Position numbers and translations under genes: made by a program. Below the pieces are notes generated by a model, which was given only the letters and a program-made list of their open reading frames with translations, was not told the DNA's origin and searched no databases. 11,392 nucleotides of DNA from JAABVY01 sp964496505. Lineage in GTDB: Bacteria; Zixibacteria; MSB-5A5; JAABVY01. The stretch covers positions 1-11,392 of the forward strand of contig CAZBZV010000084.1 in NCBI GenBank assembly GCA_964496505.1, in the 5' to 3' direction. Shown piece by piece: positions 1-6,823 of the stretch (positions are counted from its first letter, which is position 1; every line of letters starts with the position of its first letter).

Positions 1-5
1 AAAGT

Positions 6-41
6 GTTACCCATGTGATCGGTCTTTTCTGTTACCTATGT
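6..41. repeat. Two 11-bp near-identical direct repeats, possible IS end
   Basis: GTTACCCATGT (6-16) and GTTACCTATGT (31-41) differ at one base and start 25 bp apart. Short spaced direct repeats like these occur at the ends of some insertion sequences as transposase-binding sites. No transposase is visible, and any element would lie left of the window. The repeats are seen directly; the IS-end reading is inference. Confidence 0.35.
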
Positions 42-65
42 CTTGTTCGTACAATCCTGTAAATA

Positions 66-94
66 TTGGGTGCCCCACTGCGAAAGCGGTGGGG
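66..94. repeat. REP-like hairpin repeat, left copy
   Basis: This starts with TTGGGTGCCCCAC (66-78), whose exact reverse complement lies at 1606-1618. From 73 to 94 it folds into a 9-bp stem (CCCCACTGC with GCGGTGGGG, one T-G wobble) closed by a GAAA tetraloop and followed by TTCTTC. It looks like a dispersed intergenic hairpin repeat. With only two copies visible, the family cannot be defined from this window. Confidence 0.55.
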
Positions 95-127
95 TTCTTC
101 AGATGCAAGGGTAGCAACATTTGGCTA

Positions 128-156
128 TTGACACTGAAATAATTATAGATTATCTT
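128..156 (+). promoter_or_regulatory. Sigma-70 promoter of the HsdR-N-domain gene
   Basis: A perfect -35 box TTGACA (128-133) is followed after exactly 17 bp by TATCTT (151-156), a 4/6 match to the -10 consensus. Transcription would start near 163, leaving a leader of about 50 nt before the start codon at 216. Confidence 0.55.
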
Positions 157-215
157 TTCAACGATACATCAACTTAAACATATTATTTGACACCAAGATG
201 CCATGGGGAGGAAAA

Positions 216-1022
216 ATGGCTGCTATACCCAAAAAAGTATTGGAGAGATATTCAAATAGTGTCTCAAAATTTCAGAAAGTCCTCAAAGAAGCCCTTGACA
301 GAGATATCAATGAGGCAGATACGGTTGCTATTTGCCAGGATATGCTTTCCGAGGTATTCGGTTTTGATAAGTATATAGAAGTAACTACGGAATATGCTAT
401 AAGAAATACCTACTGCGATCTCGCAATCAAAATCGATGACAAGATTCAGTACCTGATAGAGGTTAAGGCTATTGGCACAACTTTAAATGATCACCATTTG
501 AAGCAAGCAATAGACTACGGTACTAATAAGGGCGTACAATGGGTTGTGCTGACAAATGGAATCTATTGGGAGTTATACAAGATCAGGTTTGAGAGGCCAA
601 TTGATAAAGACTTAGTATTATCGCTAAATTTCCTGAATGTTAATCCCAGAAAGAAGGAAGATCAGGAAAAGCTTTTTCTATTTTCCCGCAGGGGTTTGAG
701 CAAATCGATAAGGGAAGATTATTATGAAAGAGTAAAATGCGTTAATCGTAATGTTATCGGTGCATTGATACTCAGCAAACCCATCCTGAATATTATCAGG
801 CGGAACCTTAGGAAAATGGCGTCAGGTCTCAAGGTTGAGATCGATGAAATTGAAAAAATCATTAAGGGCGAAGTCCTCAAAAGAGATTTATTGGAGGATG
901 AGGAAACCAAAAAAGCTATCAACAAAGTAAATAGGGTAGTAAAGAAGTCAGCTCGCAGAAAAACCTCAAAAAGAAAACGCATAGAAGAAACTGAGGAAAA
1001 GATGCCTAAGCCGAGCTTTTGA
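216..1022 (+). CDS. Stand-alone HsdR N-terminal-like (PD-(D/E)XK) nuclease-domain protein
   Basis: The protein resembles the N-terminal nuclease domain of type I restriction R subunits but has no helicase or translocase domains (268 aa, against roughly 1000 for HsdR). Counting from the upstream ATG at 198, the motif residues are D74 (YCDLAI), E88 and K90 (LIEVKA), Q103 and Y107 (KQAIDYG), followed by a typical WVVLTNGIYWELY strand. The C-terminus is lysine/arginine-rich (about 249-262) and could contact nucleic acid. I chose the ATG at 216 because GGGGAGG at 205-211 is a good ribosome-binding site for it and would lie inside the gene if translation began at 198. Codons are rich in ATA, AGA and AAA, unlike the genes to the right, which suggests acquisition. 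Stand-alone proteins of this type are usually of unknown function; a defence role is possible but unproven. Confidence 0.75.
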   Translation: MAAIPKKVLERYSNSVSKFQKVLKEALDRDINEADTVAICQDMLSEVFGFDKYIEVTTEYAIRNTYCDLAIKIDDKIQYLIEVKAIGTTLNDHHLKQAIDYGTNKGVQWVVLTNGIYWELYKIRFERPIDKDLVLSLNFLNVNPRKKEDQEKLFLFSRRGLSKSIREDYYERVKCVNRNVIGALILSKPILNIIRRNLRKMASGLKVEIDEIEKIIKGEVLKRDLLEDEETKKAINKVNRVVKKSARRKTSKRKRIEETEEKMPKPSF

Positions 1023-1032
1023 TATTTGACAA

Positions 1033-1055
1033 TCGATTGCTGGAAAAGCAATTGA
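1033..1055 (+). other. Intergenic hairpin between nuclease-domain and lipoprotein genes
   Basis: TCGATTGCT and AGCAATTGA form a 9-bp stem with one wobble pair around a GGAAA loop. No T-run follows, so it is not a canonical terminator. It may stabilise an mRNA end or attenuate transcription between the two genes. Confidence 0.35.
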
Positions 1056-1104
1056 AATAAAGACATTTATTTGAAATGTGAATTGACTGAATGAGGATTT
1101 AAAG

Positions 1105-1569
1105 ATGAAAAAGCATTCGGACCCCATTTTCTATAGCATATCATATGCAATACTTTCATGCCTTTTTCTTTGCCTATCATGTTCAGAAGATAATTCCGAG
1201 GTGGAGTATGAAGCTACATTGGTTGTGGAATCTTTTTTAGAAAACGAGTTTTCACTGGGAGAAAATGTATTTTATTTGGAATGTGGCGGCAGTATGAATT
1301 GGAGTAGTTTTAAATTTTGCGATAACTGGAATATAGACAGTGCCAGAGTGTCTTCTGTCCAAACTTTTAGCTCTGAAGAAATACCGCGCGTCGAAGTATT
1401 TACAACTTTTATGTGTGACGATACGACACTATTTTTGACTATTCCCACTGGACCAAATATAGAAGTTCATGGGGAATATATAGACATTTACGGTCCTAGA
1501 AGTGTTACCAAGGTTAAAAGCACAGGTCGTCCCGCTATTAAGGCCACTTGGACTAATTGCCTTGATTAA
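1105..1569 (+). CDS. Small cysteine-rich putative lipoprotein, unknown function
   Basis: I do not recognise this 154-aa protein. The N-terminus has two lysines, a hydrophobic stretch (about residues 8-25) and a cysteine at 26 in LCLSC, followed by acidic SEDNSE. This fits a lipoprotein signal peptide, although Cys at -3 is not ideal for a lipobox. The mature part has four cysteines (C60, C72, C104, C152), enough for two disulfides, and looks beta-rich. GAGGA at 1093-1097 lies 7 nt before the ATG. It shares strand and AT-rich codon use with the preceding gene, 82 bp upstream, and the two may be one acquired unit. It ends 60 bp before a bidirectional terminator. Confidence 0.6.
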   Translation: MKKHSDPIFYSISYAILSCLFLCLSCSEDNSEVEYEATLVVESFLENEFSLGENVFYLECGGSMNWSSFKFCDNWNIDSARVSSVQTFSSEEIPRVEVFTTFMCDDTTLFLTIPTGPNIEVHGEYIDIYGPRSVTKVKSTGRPAIKATWTNCLD

Positions 1570-1605
1570 TCAGATTGAGCAAAATCGCTACTCCTCCCCT
1601 AAAGT

Positions 1606-1618
1606 GTGGGGCACCCAA
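1606..1618. repeat. Inverted copy of the 13-bp left repeat
   Basis: GTGGGGCACCCAA is the exact reverse complement of 66-78. The flanking hairpin is degenerate here (CCCC at 1596-1599 opposite GGGG at 1608-1611). Together the two copies bracket the AT-rich two-gene block. Confidence 0.55.
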
Positions 1619-1629
1619 ATGGCAAATAA

Positions 1630-1659
1630 AAAAGCAGGCCCTTTTAAAGGCCTGCTTTT
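1630..1659. terminator. Bidirectional rho-independent terminator
   Basis: An 11-bp perfect stem, AAAAGCAGGCC (1630-1640) with GGCCTGCTTTT (1649-1659), has an 8-nt loop. A T-run follows on the plus strand and an A-run precedes it, which gives a T-run on the minus strand. It sits between the converging lipoprotein gene and hprK and would serve both. Confidence 0.9.
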
Positions 1660-1685
1660 TATTGGCAAATTCTTGATATCCGATA

Positions 1686-2657
1686 TTACTCGAAATCTGA
1701 CTGAAGATATTCCCGGGTTGCGAGCTGACGGCGCTGCATCCGTTCGGACAGCTTGCGCGAAAACTGCTGGGCAGTGTTCTCACCGTAAACCTTAAGCATC
1801 TGGTTCATAGCGATAACCTCCGAGATCACCGTGATATTCTTGCCGGGAGAAACCGGTACCGTGATGATCGGTATCTCCACGCCCAGAATAGTGGTGTACA
1901 TCTCCTCGATACCCAGACGCTCGTAGTCGGTGGTTTCATCCCAGAGCTGCAGACGAACCTCGCATTCAACGCGTTTCTGCATCCTGATCGAACGGATTCC
2001 GAAGAGCCGCTCGATATCGATGATGCCGATGCCGCGTACCTCCATATGATGTCCCAGAAGATCGTTGCCGCTTCCCACGATATAGTTGGGACCTTTCTTG
2101 GTAATCCGCACCATATCATCGGCCACCAGACGATGGCCTCTCTCGATCAGGTCGAGCGCGCATTCGGACTTGCCCACACCGCTCTTGCCGGTATAAAGCA
2201 TCCCCACACCGTAGACATCGACAAGCGTGCCATGGGTATTGATAAAGGGCGCGAAATACTCGTCCAGATAGCCGCTCAAGCGCATGATCAAATCTGCGGT
2301 GGAGAGACGGGTCTGGAATACTGGGGTTTTGAACTTATTGCCCATCTCCACCAGCTCCGGAGGCGGATTGATCGCCTTGGTCACGATCAGAAACGGCATA
2401 TCGCATCGGAACATTCTATCGAGCTGATCCAGCCTCTGCTCACGGTTTAAGCTGTTGAGGTATGCCAGTTCGGTTTCGCCCAGAATCTGGGCGCGGTTGT
2501 TCGCGAAACGCAGTGTGAATCCGGCGATGGCAAGGCCGGGACGGTTTATGGCCGGGGTTGGAATCTTCTTCTTGAGGCCCTCCCCCTCAGTCAGGAGATA
2601 CAGCTCGAACATCTCCCGGCACTGCTTATATAATTTTTCTACTGTCAGCTCGCTCAT
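1686..2657 (-). CDS. hprK: HPr kinase/phosphorylase
   Basis: HprK is a bifunctional enzyme that phosphorylates and dephosphorylates a serine of HPr, linking carbon status to regulation. At 323 aa it has the usual family length. An N-terminal regulatory domain is followed by the kinase domain: H142 (THGTLVDVYG), the P-loop GKSGVGKS at 157-164, H175 with D180-D181 (GHRLVADD), the family signature EVRGIGIID from E206, and PVSPGKN near 269-274, where many homologues have Arg in place of this Lys. The start is 3 nt after the hpf stop with only a weak AGAG before it, so translation is probably coupled. It is the last gene of the lptB-rpoN-hpf-hprK operon. HPr itself (ptsH) is not in the window. In Gram-negatives HprK often serves a regulatory, non-transport PTS. 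Confidence 0.96.
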   Translation of the reverse strand: MSELTVEKLYKQCREMFELYLLTEGEGLKKKIPTPAINRPGLAIAGFTLRFANNRAQILGETELAYLNSLNREQRLDQLDRMFRCDMPFLIVTKAINPPPELVEMGNKFKTPVFQTRLSTADLIMRLSGYLDEYFAPFINTHGTLVDVYGVGMLYTGKSGVGKSECALDLIERGHRLVADDMVRITKKGPNYIVGSGNDLLGHHMEVRGIGIIDIERLFGIRSIRMQKRVECEVRLQLWDETTDYERLGIEEMYTTILGVEIPIITVPVSPGKNITVISEVIAMNQMLKVYGENTAQQFSRKLSERMQRRQLATREYLQSDFE

Positions 2658-2660
2658 TCT

Positions 2661-3023
2661 CTAATAGTCCAGAGTAATATCATCATCCTTGGTTAAATCA
2701 GGTATGGCAGTTTTTTCCTTCGAGACCTGCTTTTGCTGACGGTCTTTCAGTTTGCCCTTATACTTTTTGAGCTGTCCGGTGAGTTTATCCATAGCCTGCT
2801 CGATCGAAACCTGCATCTGGTCAGATTCACCTGTTCCGGTCAAAGTCGAGCGAGACACCTTGACGCTGATTTCCGCCATGTGCCGGTAACCCTCGACCGC
2901 CAGAACGGCATTCGCCGATATTATATGGTCGAAATATCGCTTCAGTTTTTCAACCTCATCCTCTACTCTTGCCCTTAACTCATTGGTTAGATCGAAATGC
3001 CTTGCGGTGATGTTGACTTTCAT
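2661..3023 (-). CDS. hpf: Ribosome hibernation promoting factor, short form
   Basis: HPF binds the decoding region of the 30S subunit in stationary phase or starvation and helps park ribosomes as inactive dimers. The 120-aa product opens with MKVNITARHFDLTNELRARV, has the family's VEGYRHMAEISVKV strand and a lysine-rich C-terminal helix, then an acidic DDDITLDY tail. It lacks the extra dimerisation domain of long HPF. An in-frame ATG at 3050 would add nine residues, but AAAGGAG lies 6 nt upstream of the ATG at 3023 and the family N-terminus begins there. The gene sits between rpoN and hprK, as HPF does next to rpoN in many Gram-negatives, but after a long 337-bp leader that may give it separate control. 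Confidence 0.94.
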   Translation of the reverse strand: MKVNITARHFDLTNELRARVEDEVEKLKRYFDHIISANAVLAVEGYRHMAEISVKVSRSTLTGTGESDQMQVSIEQAMDKLTGQLKKYKGKLKDRQQKQVSKEKTAIPDLTKDDDITLDY

Positions 3024-3102
3024 TCCGGACTCCTTTCTTATTTTATTCAAAATTTTCCGGAATCATAAGGTCTTACAATATTTCAGGTTTCTTGCAATCC
3101 CT

Positions 3103-3144
3103 TTAAAATTCAGGGTATTCCGAATGATGCGCTGTCGGCATCAT
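3103..3144 (-). CDS. Possible 13-codon leader ORF upstream of hpf
   Basis: A strong ribosome-binding site AGGAGG (3153-3158) is followed 8 nt later by ATG ATG and a 13-codon ORF, MMPTAHHSEYPEF, ending in TAA. Its first codons form an 8-bp hairpin (see 3123-3145). A nearer ATG at 3149 gives only Met-Gly-stop. This may be a leader peptide or simply a decayed start region. There is no homology evidence. Confidence 0.25.
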   Translation of the reverse strand: MMPTAHHSEYPEF

Positions 3145-3145
3145 C
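3123..3145 (-). other. Hairpin in the hpf leader
   Basis: On the minus strand GATGATGC (3145-3138) pairs with GCATCATT (3130-3123), seven Watson-Crick pairs plus one wobble, around a 7-nt loop. It covers the start of the tiny leader ORF and lies about 100 nt before hpf. It could control access to the AGGAGG site or mRNA stability. Confidence 0.35.
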
Positions 3146-3360
3146 CCATGAGCCTCCTTTCAATAATTAAACGTAGTAACGGAATTAAAGGTTTTGTACT
3201 TTGATAGTAAATTATGATTTACCCCCGTTTATTTTTAGACATGATAGTAGAACTATAGCATGCAAACTATTCATCAAATTGACTACCTTGGTATATGGGG
3301 CGGGGAAATATAACTGAATTACAGGCCACATTCAAAAAATCAGAAAAATGCGGCATTTTG
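3145..3360. other. Non-coding hpf-rpoN intergenic region
   Basis: The gene-free stretch is 337 bp (3024-3360), unusually long for this operon. Besides the tiny ORF and hairpin it contains a perfect 6-bp inverted repeat GTAAAT-TATG-ATTTAC (3207-3222), which might be an operator, and a 5-bp one (ATAGT-AGA-ACTAT) near 3244. Just after the rpoN stop is a weak AT-rich hairpin (AAAATG-CCG-CATTTT, about 3345-3359 on the minus strand) followed by T-runs, possibly a leaky terminator. I see no convincing sigma-70 promoter and no RNA gene. Confidence 0.4.
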
Positions 3361-4785
3361 TCAACCGTTTTCTTTGGGCACCATTTTACGGAATCGTGCC
3401 GGCTGTATCCTGAGCTCTTCACGATATTTGGTTACCGTTCTCCGGGCTATCTTTATGCCCTCTTCATTGAGTTTTCGATGTATCTCCTGGTCGGAGTAGG
3501 GTTTTGACTTGTTCTCTTCGTTAATCAGCTTCTCGATCTGCTGTTTGACACGGCGTTTGGTCATGGCCTCGCCGTTATCTCTCTGCAGACCGCTGTTGAA
3601 GAAATATTTTATCTCATACACGCCCTGGGGAGTCTGCACATACTTGCCGTTGGATACCCTCGAAATAGTGGCAACATTCATATCCACTTTGCGGGCGATA
3701 TCCTCCATAATCATCGGCTTGAGATAATCCGGCCCTTTCTCGAAGAATTCGTACTGTTTTTCGATTATAGCATGCATGACATTTATCATAGTGGTACGGC
3801 GCTGGTTGATAGCATTTAAAAGCCAGCGTGCCTGCTCCAGTTTCTCGCGCACATATTTCTTGGTGTCCTGGGGCGTTTTCCTGTTGCGTTTGAGCAAATC
3901 CTTGTAGGAAGAATTGATTCTCAAACGCGGCACAGATTTATCGTTATGATATACGATATACTCACCATCGATTTTATCGACCACCAGATCCGGAATAACC
4001 GAACTGGCGGCTGTTACAAATTTGCCCGAGGCTGGATGAGGCGAGAGCGATTTAATTTTATTCATTGCCTCGTTAATCCGTTCCACCGGAACATTGAGCG
4101 ATTTTGCAAGCTGCAACGGCGACTTGCGGTCTAATTCATGGAAAAACTGATCGATAATTTTCCAGGCCAGAGAATTCTCCAAGCCCTTTTCCCGAAGCTG
4201 GACCATCAGCGATTCCTTCAGGTTGCGTGCGCCCACTCCGGGCGGATCAAAAAGCTGTATTTTATGCAGGATTTCGGTAACTATCTCAGGTTCAACTTTC
4301 AGGATTTCCGCGATCTCTTCCGGCTCGCAGCTCAGGTATCCGGACTCATCTATATTACCTATAATAAATTCGCCGATATTGAACTCTTCCTCGGAAAGCT
4401 TCAATAGCGAGAGCTGGTCCACCAGATGCTCATAGAGAGTCTTTTCCAGCGCGGGGGTGTTGGTCTGCCATTCCTCACGTTTTTCCTTCATGCGACGGAA
4501 GACGTAATCATGGGCATCATCTCCCAGATAATACTCCCAGTCCATATCCCCCTTGGTCATCTGAGGATCCATCAAAGGATCGGAATCATCAAGGGTATTT
4601 TCCGAGAAATCATCATCTTTAGCTTCCGGCTCCAGGACCTCTTCCTCTTCCAGCATCGGATTGACCGAAAGTTCATGCCGCAGAACCTGTTCCAGCTTCA
4701 AAAGCGGCATCTGAAGCATCTTAAGCGACTGAATCAGCTGAGGAGCAAGCGTCTGTTTGAGTTTTAGCTGTAATCCAAGTTTCAT
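3361..4785 (-). CDS. rpoN: RNA polymerase sigma-54 factor
   Basis: RpoN directs core polymerase to -24/-12 promoters that need an AAA+ activator. The 474-aa protein is full length. Region I (1-46) is Gln/Leu-rich (LKQTLAPQLIQSLKMLQ). An acidic region II follows (about 46-90, EEEE and DDSD runs). The core-binding region shows GNIDESGYL (143-151), DPPGVGARNL (180-189) and LSPHPASGK (247-255). A helix-turn-helix region (MEDIARKVDMNVATISR) comes next, then the diagnostic RpoN box ARRTVTKYRE at 447-456. It is second in the lptB-rpoN-hpf-hprK operon, 82 bp after lptB, with a weak AAGG ribosome-binding site. A candidate sigma-54 promoter upstream of lptB could give autoregulation. No activator gene is present in the window. 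Confidence 0.97.
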   Translation of the reverse strand: MKLGLQLKLKQTLAPQLIQSLKMLQMPLLKLEQVLRHELSVNPMLEEEEVLEPEAKDDDFSENTLDDSDPLMDPQMTKGDMDWEYYLGDDAHDYVFRRMKEKREEWQTNTPALEKTLYEHLVDQLSLLKLSEEEFNIGEFIIGNIDESGYLSCEPEEIAEILKVEPEIVTEILHKIQLFDPPGVGARNLKESLMVQLREKGLENSLAWKIIDQFFHELDRKSPLQLAKSLNVPVERINEAMNKIKSLSPHPASGKFVTAASSVIPDLVVDKIDGEYIVYHNDKSVPRLRINSSYKDLLKRNRKTPQDTKKYVREKLEQARWLLNAINQRRTTMINVMHAIIEKQYEFFEKGPDYLKPMIMEDIARKVDMNVATISRVSNGKYVQTPQGVYEIKYFFNSGLQRDNGEAMTKRRVKQQIEKLINEENKSKPYSDQEIHRKLNEEGIKIARRTVTKYREELRIQPARFRKMVPKENG

Positions 4786-4867
4786 GTTAATTTATTGCCT
4801 TAAAGTAAGATACAAGATTTAAATCCTTTTCTCCATGTCCTAATATAGTTATCGGCACCCCGATACA

Positions 4868-5650
4868 CTAATTTAAACGGAATTTCTCTCCAAGATAAAC
4901 CTTTCGCGCTTCCGGGTCGTTTGCAAGATAATCGGCCGTTCCCGATTTCAAAATCCTGCCGTCACACATTATATAGGCTCGATCGGTTATCGAAAGTGTC
5001 TCGCGCACATTATGATCCGTAATCAGTATTCCGAAATTATTATCCTTCAATTTCTCGATTATCCGTTGAATATCCTCAACCGCAATCGGATCGATGCCTG
5101 CAAACGGCTCATCCAGAAGCATAAAGGTCGGATTTAAGGCCAATGCCCGCGCTATTTCCACTCGACGCCTTTCGCCGCCCGATAATGTATAGGCATAATT
5201 GTGCCGTAAGTCCTTGATATCCAGTTCCTCCAGAAGATTCTCCAGTCTTTCTTTGCGCTCTTTTTTAGGCAGCTTAAGCATCTGCAAAATCCCGCTGATA
5301 TTATCCTCAACCGAGAGTTTCCTGAATATCGAGGGTTCCTGGGCCAGATATCCTATACCTTTCCGCGCCCGCTTAAACATCGGAAGACTGGTCAGATCAG
5401 CATCATCGATCTTCACCCGGCCTCTGTCGGGATTGATAAAACCTATTATCATATAAAAGGTTGTGGTTTTACCGGCACCGTTGGGTCCCAGAAGGCCAAC
5501 CACCTCACCGCATTTAACATCAATCGAAACTGAATCAACAACCTTGCGGCGTTTAAACGATTTCTCCAGATTTTCAGAATAAAGCATGCAGGAGTTGCCG
5601 TCACCGTCGGAATTTGTTGATTTGTCAGAACTTACAAGGTTTGTAACCAT
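4868..5650 (-). CDS. lptB: LPS export ABC transporter ATP-binding protein
   Basis: LptB is the cytoplasmic ATPase of the LptBFGC complex, which extracts lipopolysaccharide from the inner membrane and drives it across the periplasm. All ABC motifs are intact: Walker A GPNGAGKT (55-62), Q-loop Q104 in the LptB-typical YLAQEPSIFRKL, signature LSGGE (156-160), Walker B FMLLDEP (176-182) and the H-loop histidine H213. About 20 extra residues precede the usual start, rich in Ser/Asp/Asn. An internal ATG at 5587 (MLYSENLEKSF) would match the usual length but has no better ribosome-binding site, so I kept the ATG at 5650. Linkage to rpoN is the conserved arrangement of Gram-negatives. LptA and LptC, often encoded next to lptB, are not here. 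Confidence 0.96.
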   Translation of the reverse strand: MVTNLVSSDKSTNSDGDGNSCMLYSENLEKSFKRRKVVDSVSIDVKCGEVVGLLGPNGAGKTTTFYMIIGFINPDRGRVKIDDADLTSLPMFKRARKGIGYLAQEPSIFRKLSVEDNISGILQMLKLPKKERKERLENLLEELDIKDLRHNYAYTLSGGERRRVEIARALALNPTFMLLDEPFAGIDPIAVEDIQRIIEKLKDNNFGILITDHNVRETLSITDRAYIMCDGRILKSGTADYLANDPEARKVYLGEKFRLN

Positions 5651-5676
5651 ATATAAATCTCGTGTCTTTATAGCAC

Positions 5677-5692
5677 AGCAAAAAACGCGCCA
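5677..5692 (-). promoter_or_regulatory. Candidate sigma-54 promoter of the lptB-rpoN operon
   Basis: Minus-strand TGGCGC-GTTTT-TTGCT matches the -24/-12 consensus TGGCAC-N5-TTGCW at 10 of 11 fixed positions. GG and GC are separated by exactly 10 bp. Transcription would start near 5665, about 15 nt before lptB. Since rpoN is the second gene, this would be a self-regulatory site. One such match can arise by chance. Confidence 0.4.
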
Positions 5693-5716
5693 TGTGCTGA
5701 CTCTTATCCTATTTTT

Positions 5717-5744
5717 AATATACCGTAATTTAATATTCTGTCAA
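5717..5744 (-). promoter_or_regulatory. Sigma-70 promoter of the lptB-rpoN-hpf-hprK operon
   Basis: On the minus strand a perfect TTGACA (5744-5739) is followed after 16 bp by TATATT (5722-5717), a 5/6 match to the -10 consensus. It lies about 67 bp upstream of the lptB start in the divergent lptB-proC intergenic region. Confidence 0.65.
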
Positions 5745-5792
5745 TGATAATCGTTTTTTTTGCCTTATTATGCGACAAAAACTCCTTCTTAA

Positions 5793-5798
5793 TATTAT
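5793..5798 (+). promoter_or_regulatory. Weak -10 element candidate for proC
   Basis: TATTAT (5793-5798, 5/6 match) lies about 80 bp before proC. The best -35-like sequence, GCGACA (5772-5777), is only 15 bp away and poor. This is a weak proposal; some plus-strand promoter is needed in this divergent region. Confidence 0.25.
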
Positions 5799-5876
5799 AC
5801 AAATTACAGCCAGGCTAAGTTTTAAGAATAATCTGCCGTCAATAAAGAATAGGACAATCTAATCCAGAGGCTAAAA

Positions 5877-6695
5877 ATGACCATCGGTGAAAATCTCGCT
5901 ATCATAGGCGGCGGCAATATCGGAAGCGCTATTGCACGCGGCCTTATCAAATCCAAAAGATTTGCTCCTAATCAAATAATCCTCACAAGACGGCGTCTGC
6001 ATTACCTGGAAAACATGGAAAAAGAGGGGTTTAAGATCAGCGGCAATAACATCAAGGCTGTCGAAGAATCGGATATTATACTAATATCTGTCGAACCTCA
6101 GCAGTTGGTTGGAGTGCTGGAGGAGATTTCCCCGCATTTCGATAAAAAGCGCCATATAATTTTCTCAATAGTATCCGGAGCCTCGATTACGGATATTAAA
6201 TCGCTTATTGGCAATGGCATGCCCGTAATTCGAGTCATGCCCAATATTGCGGTGGGGATATGCGAGTCGATGACTTGTCTTTGTGCCGATGCCTCAGACA
6301 ACATTGCGTTGGATAAAGCACGTTCGATATTCGATTCTGTCGGTCAGACATTGGTGATATCCGAGGAACTGATGGTTCCGGCCACCGCATTATGTGCTTG
6401 CGGAATTGCATTTTTCTTTCGGGCCATACGCGCCGCTTCGCAAGGCGGAATCGAGATCGGCTTCCATTCTATGGAGGCTCTGGCAATGGCATCCCAGACT
6501 GCACGAGGCGCGGCCGCACTTTTAAACGGCAACCCCAACCATCCCGAGACAGAAATCGACAAGGTCACTACTCCGCGCGGATGCACAATCGCCGGCCTGA
6601 ATAACATGGAACACTCCGGCTTCAGCTCAGCCATGATCCGCGGCATCATCACCTCAGCCGAGAAGGCAGAAAAGCTGTTTAAAGCTGCAAAATAA
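5877..6695 (+). CDS. proC: Pyrroline-5-carboxylate reductase
   Basis: ProC catalyses the last step of proline biosynthesis, reducing pyrroline-5-carboxylate with NAD(P)H. The 272-aa protein has the N-terminal Rossmann fold with GGGNIG (11-16), the MPN motif (121-123) and the C-terminal dimerisation/substrate domain. The C-terminal signature reads VTTPRGCTIAGLN (230-242) where most bacterial enzymes have a TSPGGTTIAGL-like sequence, and ALCACGIAFFF (171-181) replaces the common ALSGSGPAY. From memory, similar variants occur in Bacteroidetes and FCB relatives. AGAGG at 5866-5870 lies 6 nt before the ATG. The gene is divergent from lptB and appears monocistronic; the 14-bp palindrome after it (6714-6727) has no T-run. 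A paralogous reductase function cannot be excluded. Confidence 0.88.
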   Translation: MTIGENLAIIGGGNIGSAIARGLIKSKRFAPNQIILTRRRLHYLENMEKEGFKISGNNIKAVEESDIILISVEPQQLVGVLEEISPHFDKKRHIIFSIVSGASITDIKSLIGNGMPVIRVMPNIAVGICESMTCLCADASDNIALDKARSIFDSVGQTLVISEELMVPATALCACGIAFFFRAIRAASQGGIEIGFHSMEALAMASQTARGAAALLNGNPNHPETEIDKVTTPRGCTIAGLNNMEHSGFSSAMIRGIITSAEKAEKLFKAAK

Positions 6696-6823
6696 TTTTT
6701 GTCCAGATGCCCGACAGCGCATGCTGTGGAATCCAATACATGAGAAGAGAATTAACCTAGGTCCAAACCTGTTTGAACGTGCCCCAAACCCAGGCTCACG
6801 TAAGGCGTAATTTATTTAAAGCC

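Noticed and set aside
2046..2450. Plus-strand open frame within hprK
   Set aside because: It is antisense to conserved hprK kinase motifs and has no credible start or domain.
6714..6727. ACAGC-GCAT-GCTGT palindrome after proC as a terminator
   Set aside because: The 5-bp stem has no following T-run.
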